Source of the DNA: an uncultured Flavobacteriales bacterium
Lineage (GTDB): Bacteria; Bacteroidota; Bacteroidia; Flavobacteriales_D; Sanyastnellaceae
Direction: 5' to 3'
Assembly (NCBI GenBank): GCA_938085105.1
Contig: CALKGK010000035.1
Coordinates: 1-64,000 of the forward strand
Length of the DNA: 64,000 bases
In this document: positions 47,205 to 56,400 of the stretch, piece by piece
How the letters are laid out: each line of letters opens with the position of its first letter
How positions within the stretch are numbered: position 1 is the first letter of the stretch
Made by a program: the position numbers and the translations under genes
Notes under the pieces: generated by a model
Seen by the model: the letters and a program-made list of their open reading frames with translations, nothing else
Told to the model about the DNA's origin: nothing
The model's database searches: none

Positions 47205-47595
47205 TTTGAGTGAAGTTCTGGGATTTGATGAAATGGGAAATTTTGTCTTCGGTGAGGGGTTTCTCGATGTAACACTTCACTCGATCGTGTCCTTGAGCTC
47301 TTTCAATATCGTCCCAATGGATGCTGGAAGAGAGAATCATCACATCACAAGCGATTTGGTAGCGCTCCAAGTGGAAAAGGAATTCCCAGCCATCCATTTC
47401 AGGCATGTTGATGTCCAAAAGGATGAGGTCGGGCTGCGCAACTTTTTTGTGTCGGAGCATTTCAATCAAACCAGAGGTGTCTTGGTAGGCAGAAATGTTG
47501 GACTTTGGCATGCAAAAAGTGAGGAACTGACGATTCAGCATGTTGTTGAGATCGTCGTCATCCACAAGGAAGATGTTCTTGTATTCAGATACCAT
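47191..47595 (-). CDS. Stand-alone response regulator (receiver domain only)
   Basis: A 134-residue single-domain receiver. Acidic pocket DDDD at 12-15 (FLVDDDDLNN), phospho-acceptor D61 in LLDINMPEMDGW, the conserved hydroxyl residue S89 in MILSSSI and lysine K112 in CYIEKPL. No output domain follows, so it must act by protein-protein contact or in a phosphorelay. No histidine kinase gene lies nearby in the window. Co-directional with the DUF551-like gene, which overlaps its end. Confidence 0.9.
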   Translation of the reverse strand: MVSEYKNIFLVDDDDLNNMLNRQFLTFCMPKSNISAYQDTSGLIEMLRHKKVAQPDLILLDINMPEMDGWEFLFHLERYQIACDVMILSSSIHWDDIERAQGHDRVKCYIEKPLTEDKISHFIKSQNFTQIELD

Positions 47596-47688
47596 AAGAT
47601 GTGATGCTTGTTCAGTACTAAAGTACTTGAAGCAAACACTCAGATCGTTCTAAGCCAAACTCCTTATTAAAGGCTGATTGTGAATAGC

Positions 47689-48504
47689 TCACAAAGGCTT
47701 ACACTTCCCAATGTTCATGAAGACCCCATACTGGGTAATGCTCCAAATTTGACCTTTGAAATCGACGTGGAACCAATTATCGTCAAATTGAAAACGGTAT
47801 TCGTAGGAAGGTTTTGGGTGAACTTCGACTGTTCCAAACTCCACCGCTTGGGCGTATTCATCCAACCAAACGATGCTCATGACTTTCGTAAAATAATAGG
47901 TGTTGGGGTCGCCTTCAAAATGGATGCTGTGGGTATATTCAAAGCGATCGTCTTGAATGTGAAGAGGAGGCGAATCGTCCAAAATAAGTGCACTGTTGTA
48001 GCCCAAAGTAATGGCTTGAATGCGCGCCATTTTTGCAGGATGGGTTTTGCTCGCTTCTTCGGATCCCGAAAGCGAAATGGCGGCCAGAGCGTCTTCTAAA
48101 CTTGCGCCCATGTTGGCGAGAATAAAACCGCTGTATCGGTCGCATTCCAATTCATCTCCCGGACCATATTTCCTGGGGTTGAGGGTGTGGCCCATCAAAT
48201 GGTGACCGATTTCATGCGCCAAAACGCTGATGGCCGACCAATCCGTATTGCTCGAATCATTCACCTGTGCTAGAAAGCTAGGGTTGTATTCAATCCACCG
48301 TTGATCTTTATGAATGAAGGCATGCGCTGTTTTGATGGAAGCATTCTCCCGAACGATAAAGTTGGGAGGAAGACCAGAGTAGCGCACGATATTGAACACA
48401 GCGCGCTTGGCACTTTCCTCAGAAAAAGAATGCCAAAGGGAATCCTGGGCATAGCTTTGAATAAATACAAATAAACAGGAAAGGATGAAGAGAAAGGTTT
48501 TCAT
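47689..48504 (-). CDS. Secreted HEXXH metallopeptidase (M48-like)
   Basis: A 271-residue exported protein with a signal peptide (1-20, ending SYAQ). The zinc site is HEIGHH (H97, E98, H101) within VLAHEIGHHLMGH; the third ligand is probably E120 in DELECDRYSGF, as in M48-type gluzincins. About 100 residues after the catalytic part form a beta-rich tail ending NIGKCKPL. There are no M48 membrane helices, so it should be periplasmic or secreted. Start codon overlaps the crotonase stop by ATGA, in the four-gene operon. Confidence 0.82.
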   Translation of the reverse strand: MKTFLFILSCLFVFIQSYAQDSLWHSFSEESAKRAVFNIVRYSGLPPNFIVRENASIKTAHAFIHKDQRWIEYNPSFLAQVNDSSNTDWSAISVLAHEIGHHLMGHTLNPRKYGPGDELECDRYSGFILANMGASLEDALAAISLSGSEEASKTHPAKMARIQAITLGYNSALILDDSPPLHIQDDRFEYTHSIHFEGDPNTYYFTKVMSIVWLDEYAQAVEFGTVEVHPKPSYEYRFQFDDNWFHVDFKGQIWSITQYGVFMNIGKCKPL

Positions 48505-49280
48505 CTTCCTTTAAAACTTGGTTTACGCTTTTCAAGAAAGGCGTTCACTCCTTCGGAATAATCTTCTGTTTGTCCTGCTTGCCATTGAAGCTCTTCTTCC
48601 AAGTCGAGCTGCTGATGGATTGTGGAATTCATGGACTGGTGGTAAGCGGCTTTGGTAAGTGCTAAACCTTTCGTTGGCATGCTCGCTAGTTTCTCGGCAA
48701 GAGCGGTGGACTCCTCCTCAAAACTTTCGTCTTCTAAAACACGGTAAATCATGCCCATTCTTTCAGCTTCTTCAGCTCCAATTTTATCTCCAAGCATGGT
48801 GATCGCTAAGGCTTTTTGGAATCCAATCAATCGCGGTAAAAAGAAGGTTCCTCCGCTATCGGGAATGAGTCCGATTTTAGAAAAGGCTTGAATGAAGGCA
48901 GCGCTCTTTTTTGCCACCACAACGTCGCAAGCCAAGGCAATGTTAGCTCCCGCTCCGGCAGCTACGCCATTCACTGCAGCTACAACCGGCTTTGGAAGCG
49001 CTGTGATTTGTCGGATGATGGGGTTGTAGTGGTCGCGAACGATGGACTTCAATTCAGGCCCATCGGGGTCCATGATTTCGGCCAAATCTTGTCCGGCACA
49101 AAAGGCTTTTCCTAGTCCCGTAATCAAAACACAACGCACCTCATCGTTACTTTCCGCTTCTTCCATTTCCGCCTGAAAAAGCAAAGCCATTTCCTTGTTG
49201 AAACTGTTAAAAACGGACGGACGATTGAGTTGAATGTGTTTTACTCCTTTGGATGTGTTTGTGATGATGGTCGACTCCAT
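48501..49280 (-). CDS. Enoyl-CoA hydratase/isomerase (crotonase family, PaaG-like)
   Basis: A 259-residue cytoplasmic crotonase. The oxyanion-hole segments are FCAGQDLAEI and VAAGAGANIALACD; the active-site strand is KIGLIPDSGGTFFLPRL, where the aspartate in IPDSGG resembles isomerase-type members such as PaaG. Whether its substrate is an aromatic or an aliphatic acyl-CoA cannot be decided. It sits between genes for secreted proteins: the upstream arylsulfotransferase gene ends in TAATG, sharing one base with this start, and it overlaps the peptidase gene by four. Confidence 0.9.
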   Translation of the reverse strand: MESTIITNTSKGVKHIQLNRPSVFNSFNKEMALLFQAEMEEAESNDEVRCVLITGLGKAFCAGQDLAEIMDPDGPELKSIVRDHYNPIIRQITALPKPVVAAVNGVAAGAGANIALACDVVVAKKSAAFIQAFSKIGLIPDSGGTFFLPRLIGFQKALAITMLGDKIGAEEAERMGMIYRVLEDESFEEESTALAEKLASMPTKGLALTKAAYHQSMNSTIHQQLDLEEELQWQAGQTEDYSEGVNAFLEKRKPSFKGR

Positions 49281-50935
49281 TATTTTTTGATCAAAATGCG
49301 TTGACTTCCTTTTCCTTCAATCACCAATACATACATTCCTTCATTGAGGAAAGAGAGGTTCAAGGTTCCAGAAGCGTTGAATGTGGATTGATGTACTCTT
49401 TGTCCCAATGTGTTGCTCACATGGAATGCAGTTCCCGTTGCTATTCCATCAATTCGGAAGTAGCCTTCGCTTGGATTTGGGTATGCATTAATGCCACTAA
49501 GTGCTTCCAATTCATTGGTGGAAAGTGAAGAACACCAAAGAATGTCTGAATTGCTTTCGATGGTTCCGAGGTTATCGAATTCATTTCCTTCGAATCCAGC
49601 AAAATCTGGCATGTAGCGGTTCATTCTGAAGGTAAGGTTGGCAGACAAAGGCAAAACAGTACCTTGTTCTACGGCCGCCCCCCCTTGCAGTGGTGTGATA
49701 TACTCCCAAACGACTGTTCCGTCAGGCGCAACTTCAAACGAACGACCTTGTCTTCCAACACAAACCAAGAGGTTTCCGTTGGGAAGTTTTTGACTGCTTG
49801 AGAGGATGTTACTGAACATGTCAGTAGGCACATCACTCGAGTAGGTGAAACTGAAATCTTCAGGTCCGTAGGTATCTTCATTCAAAGGATAGTTCAACTC
49901 ATATTCATCGTAAAGTGGTGCGATGTAGTTGACGGTTGAGATGTCTCCATCTTGACGATTGTTGAATACAGCAATCTTTCCAAAATCGGGGTCTCCCGCA
50001 GGTAGTCCAAAAGAAATCCAGTGTGCATCGTGCTGATAGAACAATTTTTGGTCTGCTTCGCTTCCTTGTTGATAAGCGGCCGGGTTACCCCAACGGTAGA
50101 TCAATTGTCCGCCTTGTCCAGCGAAACCACCTGAATTTCCCGCTGCTTGCGCTGTTGTGGTAGAGTGGTCGATGATCCAAATTTCATTGAAGGTGGGAAC
50201 ACTCAAAAGAATTTGATCAAAGAAAGGGTTGTAATCAATAGCGTTCATGTGGCACCAATCAGCAGCTCCATCAGAGGTGTCAAAATTGAAGTCAACCTTT
50301 CCAGGCGTAGCCGCAACATCGCCAAAGTTCGCTTTTTCACTGTCAAAATCCTGAATCAAGTGGTTCTCCAAGTGCCATTCCCAAACCACGGTAGCTCCGC
50401 CATTTCCGTCGGGCTCCAATTCGAGAACTGATTCACTCCAAACTTCATTTTCAGTGAGTAGTTCGGGGTTTCTTCCTGCTGCCACACAAGCGCTTGAATC
50501 AATGAGGTCCCAGGCGATGGCGAGAACATTTCCATTGGGCATTACTGCAATGTCGTGGTGCAAACGCGCAACTTCATTGTTTAAAGTATAGCTCCAAATC
50601 AATTCGTTATCCCAAGTTCTTCTTTCAACAGTTGCACCGCCACCTCCGGCCCAAATAGCATCACCTGCAAAAGAGGCAGGTCGCAAAGCACGAATGATGT
50701 CGCCATTGTCTTGAATGTATGCAGAGTTCCCCGGACGAGTAGCTTCGTTAGGGTCTCCCCATTGCTTCACCACTTCACCACAATTGTTCAAAAGATAGGT
50801 GAGGGGTTGATTGTGGGGATAGATGAGGTTGTAACCGTCTTGCATTTGAACACTTGCTTGAGTTGTTCCAACGGTTTGAGCATTAGAGAAAAATGCTACT
50901 AAAGAGAATAGAGGGAGGAGGTATAGGTGCTTCAT
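49280..50935 (-). CDS. Arylsulfotransferase-like beta-propeller protein with T9SS type A tail (copy 1)
   Basis: A 551-residue secreted protein related to the ASST (arylsulfate sulfotransferase) propellers. Signal peptide 1-19 (ending SNAQ). Conserved histidine segments, shared with the neighbouring copy, are HHDIAVMPNGNVLAIAWD, WCHMNAIDYN, IDHSTTTAQAAGNSGG and QHDAHWI; four histidines are therefore candidates for the sulfate-handling site. The last about 70 residues (YPNPSEGYFRIDG to GSQRILIKK) are a T9SS type A sorting domain, so it is exported to the cell surface or medium. It starts within the end of copy 2 (ATGA) and ends at the start of the crotonase gene (TAATG). Confidence 0.85.
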   Translation of the reverse strand: MKHLYLLPLFSLVAFFSNAQTVGTTQASVQMQDGYNLIYPHNQPLTYLLNNCGEVVKQWGDPNEATRPGNSAYIQDNGDIIRALRPASFAGDAIWAGGGGATVERRTWDNELIWSYTLNNEVARLHHDIAVMPNGNVLAIAWDLIDSSACVAAGRNPELLTENEVWSESVLELEPDGNGGATVVWEWHLENHLIQDFDSEKANFGDVAATPGKVDFNFDTSDGAADWCHMNAIDYNPFFDQILLSVPTFNEIWIIDHSTTTAQAAGNSGGFAGQGGQLIYRWGNPAAYQQGSEADQKLFYQHDAHWISFGLPAGDPDFGKIAVFNNRQDGDISTVNYIAPLYDEYELNYPLNEDTYGPEDFSFTYSSDVPTDMFSNILSSSQKLPNGNLLVCVGRQGRSFEVAPDGTVVWEYITPLQGGAAVEQGTVLPLSANLTFRMNRYMPDFAGFEGNEFDNLGTIESNSDILWCSSLSTNELEALSGINAYPNPSEGYFRIDGIATGTAFHVSNTLGQRVHQSTFNASGTLNLSFLNEGMYVLVIEGKGSQRILIKK

Positions 50936-52605
50936 TTGATGATTAGTTTTGTGTTGTAATTTTCTTTTCCTTGGAAGTGAAGGTAATAAAGTCCGGATGC
51001 GTACATGCTCAAATCCTTTTGAATGGAATCGCTTTGGCGAACTTTAACTTGATCAATCAGCTTTCCAAAAGTGTTATAGATTTTAAGTTCTCCGTTTTCA
51101 GGAACTTCAATAGTACAATAGGTATTTGCTGGGTTTGGATAGATTTTAAGTTGCTTCGCGGATGCTTCTCCAATGAAATCAATCACGGTTTCGTGCACCA
51201 CGCAGTCAGTACCCGGTGAGTTGAGCTCAATTACTCCCTGTGGTGTGAGGTCCCTTCCTTCGAAGCCTTCGTAATCGGGAGCATATCTTTTTGACTTGAA
51301 GTAATTGGAATTGAAGTCGGGGGTGTCAAATGCAACTGGACCTGCAATTCCGACGGGCAGGAGGTATTCAAATAGATAATCTTCCCACGCCGTGAATTCT
51401 GCTTCGGTGTCTACTTCCAACACAAAACCACCAGAGCCCACGCTGATTACCAAATTGTCGTTGGGCATGATTTGGGCACCGCAAACACGTGAAGCATAGA
51501 AATTGGTGTCGAGCACACTTGGAAATTGAAAGAACAATTCGTTCGGACCAAAAGGCATATTTGCTTCTCTGACAAATTCGTTTCCTACCAGTGGAAGATT
51601 AATGATATCCACAGACGACGCATTTCCACCAATGCGGTTGATGCCATTGTTGAACACCGAAATTTGCCATTGTTTTATCTCCTCATCGTAGTGCCATTGC
51701 GCATCGTGCTGACCGTAGAAGACTTGATCCAAGTCAGTTCCTAGATTATAATTCTGGGCATTTCCGTAGCGATATAGGATGTCACCCCCCATACCAAAGT
51801 TACCTCCTGTAGAACCAGCAGCTTCTTCGGTAGTGGTGGAGTGATCGATCACAAAGATTTCAGAGAAGTGTCTGCTGCTCAAAGCGATCAAATCGAGTTC
51901 TTCATTGTATGCAACACCATTGATATGCATCCAGTCGGAGAGGTCATTTCCTCCTTCGGTAGGGATGAGGTTGAGGTTGAATTTTTCAGGGTGCTCGCTA
52001 ATGACTCCGTAATTATCGAGCGACGAATCGTAGTCTTGAACAATGTGGTCCCAAGCTCTCCATTCCCAAACAATTTCATATGTATCGTTTTCGAGCACTT
52101 CAATTTCGATGATGCGGTCTGGCCAAAGGGAGTCATCGCCAAAAGTTAGAGGATCTCGTCCGCTAGCGAAGACCTCATCGGCCAAAATTTTGTCCCACTG
52201 GATGAGCAAGATATTTCCGTTGGGCAAGATTTCGAGATCGTGGTGAGCGTGGTGATATTCATCGGCGAAGTTTCCCGTCCAAATCAAGTCTCCTTCCCAA
52301 TTAAATTTCTCCATTTGTCCGCCAATACCTCCACCAACAAAACCACCAACATTTTCGCCTCGTGCGAGTCTGTAGAGGTTTCCTTCGGTATCAATTTCTG
52401 CCATAAGCGCAATGAAGTTATCGCTTTCCCAAGAATTGATTAGCTCACCACAATTGTTGATGAGGTAGCTGGTTTTGAAGCTAGAAGGGGAGATGATGGT
52501 ATAGCCTTGGTAGCTATCTTCCGTATTGGCCAATGTACCTACCAATTGCTGGGAATGCACATTCAATAGAAGTAGTGAAAATGCAATAGTAAAGAATGGT
52601 TTCAT
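50932..52605 (-). CDS. Arylsulfotransferase-like beta-propeller protein with T9SS type A tail (copy 2)
   Basis: A 557-residue paralogue of the downstream gene. Signal peptide 1-18 (ending NVHSQ), propeller body with HHDLEILPNGNILLIQWD, WMHINGVAYN, IDHSTTTEEAAGSTGG and QHDAQWH, and the shared segment ending YAPDYEGFEG. The C-terminal sorting domain starts KIYPNPANTYCTIEV. The two copies keep all four histidine motifs but differ widely elsewhere, so the duplication is old. It is the first gene of the four-gene operon; a -7 element lies only five bases upstream of its ATG. Confidence 0.85.
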   Translation of the reverse strand: MKPFFTIAFSLLLLNVHSQQLVGTLANTEDSYQGYTIISPSSFKTSYLINNCGELINSWESDNFIALMAEIDTEGNLYRLARGENVGGFVGGGIGGQMEKFNWEGDLIWTGNFADEYHHAHHDLEILPNGNILLIQWDKILADEVFASGRDPLTFGDDSLWPDRIIEIEVLENDTYEIVWEWRAWDHIVQDYDSSLDNYGVISEHPEKFNLNLIPTEGGNDLSDWMHINGVAYNEELDLIALSSRHFSEIFVIDHSTTTEEAAGSTGGNFGMGGDILYRYGNAQNYNLGTDLDQVFYGQHDAQWHYDEEIKQWQISVFNNGINRIGGNASSVDIINLPLVGNEFVREANMPFGPNELFFQFPSVLDTNFYASRVCGAQIMPNDNLVISVGSGGFVLEVDTEAEFTAWEDYLFEYLLPVGIAGPVAFDTPDFNSNYFKSKRYAPDYEGFEGRDLTPQGVIELNSPGTDCVVHETVIDFIGEASAKQLKIYPNPANTYCTIEVPENGELKIYNTFGKLIDQVKVRQSDSIQKDLSMYASGLYYLHFQGKENYNTKLIIK

Positions 52606-52609
52606 ACTT

Positions 52610-52617
52610 CAAAGTTA
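52610..52617 (-). promoter_or_regulatory. -7 element of the arylsulfotransferase operon
   Basis: On the minus strand TAACTTTG (52617-52610) is a perfect TAnnTTTG; no TTG at the ideal spacing (nearest at 24 bases). If used, the transcript would begin at or next to the ATG at 52605, giving a leaderless mRNA. Confidence 0.45.
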
Positions 52618-52680
52618 ATAAAACCGATCACGCTGAATGGACAATCTTTACTGCTTTTACGGGAAGGCTAAATAGGAGCA

Positions 52681-52804
52681 GGTCAGCAAGGGCATAGAGG
52701 AGGTCAGCAAGAGCATAGAGCAAGAGTATTGATCGGGGAGAGTTTTTGTTGAGCAGCGAAATAACTTTTTCTGTCTACTCTTGCTCGAACTCTTGCTGTT
52801 GACC
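52681..52804. repeat. Tandem direct repeat plus imperfect inverted repeat
   Basis: GGTCAGCAAGGGCATAGAG (52681-52699) is repeated as GGTCAGCAAGAGCATAGAG (52702-52720), period 21. From 52702 the sequence reads on into GCAAGAGTAT and is matched in inverse orientation by 52776-52804 (CTACTCTTGCTCGAACTCTTGCTGTTGACC), leaving a loop of about 46 bases. It lies just after the exonuclease stop (minus strand) and could act as its transcript end, though no U-tract is present. Confidence 0.7.
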
Positions 52805-52811
52805 GAGAATC

Positions 52812-53405
52812 CTAAAACCTAAAAGAGGTATAATTAGGAACTCGGGTAAAATCCTCTTTCTTGAATTTCCATTTTCCAAGATGATGTCTGAAAATTTCTA
52901 CGGTGTTGTGAGCATCGTCAATAGCTCGGTGGGTTTCTCCCTGAAAACTCAAACCATCTGCCTTCAGAGCATTGCTCACGCTCAAGGGCTGTCTCAGGTT
53001 GTGGAAGCGAGCGTGTTGGTCGTTTAAACAAATGTGTTGCTTGAGCCAATCGAAGGTGAGACCGTGGTAGTCTGCGTCTAGAGCAAACTGTTTCAAATCG
53101 TAATCTCCCCAGCTCGCCAGAATGAGGTTGGAGTTGTGCTCAAACAGCCAGTCTTCAAAATCGAGGATTACCTCATCGAAGGTGTTCGCGCGGTCTACTT
53201 CTTCTTGGCGAATACCCGTTAGCTTTTTGCAGAAGTTCGAAAGTTTTGGTGTGATGATGGGCTTCACGAATGCATTGAAAACACTCAATTCTCTTCCTAA
53301 TTCATCTACCCGAACCGCTCCGATCTCGATGATCTCTTTTCTGGGCGGTTTTTTGAGCTTCCAACAGGTAGACTCCAAGTCGAAAACGATGAAATGTGTT
53401 TGCAT
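52812..53405 (-). CDS. DEDDh 3'-5' exonuclease (ERI-1-like)
   Basis: A 197-residue exonuclease. The DEDDh motifs are clear: FDLESTCW (Exo I, about residue 7), SWGDYDLKQF (Exo II) and HRAIDDAHNTVEIF (Exo III with H-x4-D). The sequence around KKLTGIRQEEVD and HNLRQPLSVSNAL matches the ERI-1/KapD type that acts on RNA or single-stranded nucleic acid, not the polymerase epsilon type. The start is placed at MQTHFIVFDLEST (53405); the open frame extends to 53555 but would overlap the giant adhesin gene on the other strand. Confidence 0.88.
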   Translation of the reverse strand: MQTHFIVFDLESTCWKLKKPPRKEIIEIGAVRVDELGRELSVFNAFVKPIITPKLSNFCKKLTGIRQEEVDRANTFDEVILDFEDWLFEHNSNLILASWGDYDLKQFALDADYHGLTFDWLKQHICLNDQHARFHNLRQPLSVSNALKADGLSFQGETHRAIDDAHNTVEIFRHHLGKWKFKKEDFTRVPNYTSFRF

Positions 53406-53499
53406 GTAGCAAAGGTCGTACTTTATAATCGATTTCCTCTTCTGAAGTAACCTTCTTCCCAAAATGACGTAAGACGATTCATACACCCTAAAACCGCGT

Positions 53500-56400
53500 A
53501 TGAAAACGACGCAAATATTGGCATTATTCACCATCCTCTTTTTGGAGAGCTTCACTGTGAGTTCTCAAGATCTTGACTGGCTTTTTAGCTCAGTTGATGG
53601 GAATTCCAAGTTCTTGGATACCAAAGTTGACAATGTGCAGCAGCGGGTATATGCTGTTGGAATGTTCGATTCTGAAAGTTTAGGAGATTATCAATTCATT
53701 TCTGATTTAGCACCCAATCTTCTATCAACCCCTGTTAATTCAGGTGGCAATCATGCGGCGGTGTTGTTTGCTTTTGATTTTAACGGCAACCTCATCTGGG
53801 AAGCAAACACCTTGGATAATAATGAGTGTGCTTTTACAAGCATCGATCTACTCCCTAACGGATCTATTGTAGTAGGTGGCTTCCACAAAACAGCCATTGC
53901 TGTGAGAGGTACCACAGGTGTTATTAATCTTCCAAACCTTGATGGTAATGGTAAGCTTGATGCGATGTATGCCGTCTTCGATCCAGATGGGGCATTGATT
54001 CATGCAAATAATATTGGAGGAGATGGAGACGACGCTATTTCGAGTATTGCTTCATGTTCGGACGGTTTTGTTCTGTTGACCATGAGTGATGGAGGTGCCG
54101 ATGATTTCCCCGGATCTCAAATTGATGATGCCCACCTCTACCGTTTACAAAAGCTTGATCTTGATTTCAATCCAGTATGGGACTTCAGTTTAGCTGAACA
54201 AGATGCTCTGAATTTGAACGATTTGGTCGATAAAGCAGCTCAAATCACCTGTTCGGACGATACCTTCTTCATGGTAGCGATGAACCCTGAAGGAGCTCTA
54301 AACTTTGAAGATGCAGCGGGGGATTCGTTTAGCATCAACGATATTCCAGGTTTTGGAAGTCAGGATGTGTTCGTTTGTAGCTTCAATTTAGCAGGAGAAG
54401 TAAACTGGGGTCAGCTTATCGATCAAACAACGGGTAGCTTTTCTTATGGCTACGGTATTGCTGCAGATTGTAATCAGGTTTATCTTACGGGAGCGATGCA
54501 TTACAACTCCTTTGCTCCAGTTGTTTTTCCGGGAGGGTTGACATTGAATTCGAGCGGACACGACAACATTTTCTTAGCAGCTCTGGATCGCGAAACTGGA
54601 CTAAGTACTTGGGTGAAGGAGTTCACAACTGCGGGTGGAAACCATAGGGATTTTGGCTTGGGAGTGTGTGTTGACAATAGAGGAAGTGTCTATTTCGTGG
54701 GAACTTTTTCTGAAGACTTATATTTTGATGGTTACTTTTTGGAGCAAAACTTTGATCAAGAATTGTTTGTTCTTGTTTATTCCGATGCAGGAGATGTTTT
54801 GTGGGGCGGAAGTATAAATGGCGAAGGTGATGATCTGGCCTATGACGTTGATATTAGTGAAGACAACGAGTTGTTTGTTGTTGGAGCAGGGGGACAAGCA
54901 GGAAATATTTTCGGTACCCTTCTCTCCGGCGAATCTGATAATGCCCTATTACTGAACTATGATATTCCCGATTACGGAGGTAGTTCTTTTTGTTGTGTCA
55001 CTACTGCATCTGCCAGCAATCTGCCAACAGATCAGTTTTTAGATTTGGACACGAATTGTCAAGCGCTTGTTCCTGATTTTTTGAGTGGAATTGTCGTTTC
55101 TTCGCCTTGTGCGGCTTATACTTTGAGTCAAAGTCCAGCAGCAGGCACCGTCATTGACGAAAACACTGAAATTACAATCACTCTTGAAGATGACCTTGGT
55201 GGAAATCAAAGCTGGAACTTTCAAGTCGCCCTTGTAGATAACACAGCGCCAAGTGCCACATTGACTTTACCGAGCTCTTTCAGCGTTGGAAATGCGGATT
55301 GTACTTACACTGTTCCCGATTTTAGCCCATACATTGAGTTGGCAGCCGACTGTAGCACACTGAGCAGTGATCAAAGTCCAGCAGTAGGAACAATTCTCGA
55401 TATCGGTACTCATACCTTGGAGCTCGTTATTCATGATGACGCAGGAAATGAAACTACCCTAACTCAGAATTTTGAAGTGCTTGACCTTACCGCTCCTCTT
55501 ATTCAAAGCTGTCCGGGAGACCAAACCTTAAGTGTTTCGGGCATGACGGGTACCTTACCAGATTTCACACTCAGTTCAGATCTTCTCATTCTTGAGAGCT
55601 GTTCTTATAACATTGGACAGTGGCCTGGCGCTGGCGCAGAAATCATTTCGGACGAAGTCATTACGCTCACCGTTGCGGATGCCTCTGGAAATTCGAGCAC
55701 CTGTAGTTTTAATCTCGCTTTCGAATGTGTTCCTGAACTTACAGTCAACTGTTCTGATTTTGGAGCGAGTATTAATCTTGCGCCTGATTGTTCATTCACT
55801 TTCCCAGGCTTCACCTCATTGGTAGATGTAGAAACCACTTGCGGACAAGATTATACCATCACTCAAAATCCCGCACCGGGAGAAACCATCTTTGGGTCAG
55901 ACGATTTTATGCTGGAGTTCACGGTGGAAGATGAGTTTGGTACGGTCGAGACTTGTTCTAGTTTAATTCAGTTCAATGACATCACACCGCCCACATACAC
56001 TTGCCCAAGCAACTTGAATGTGTATATGCATAACGACTGTTCCTTCGATTATCCAGATTGGACAACAGCACTTAATGCAAACGATGCTTGTGGAGTGAAC
56101 ATTAGTCTGCTTCAAGATACTCCGGTGGGCGCAACACAACACGAAATTGAACTGCTGATCAGCGATGGAACTAACGAAAGTACATGTACTTTTAACCTCA
56201 ACCTAATCGACACTATTGCGCCACACATCGATGATATCGACCCTCAAGTATTGGCAAGGGAAGTGGATTGTGCGGCACAGGTACCCGATTTGAGCAATTT
56301 GGTAGTAGCTTCAGACAATTGCAGCGCTGCCGATGAGCTAACCATCACGCAAACACCTGCCATTGGAACCGCCATTAATGTGTCGCAAACCGCCATTTTA

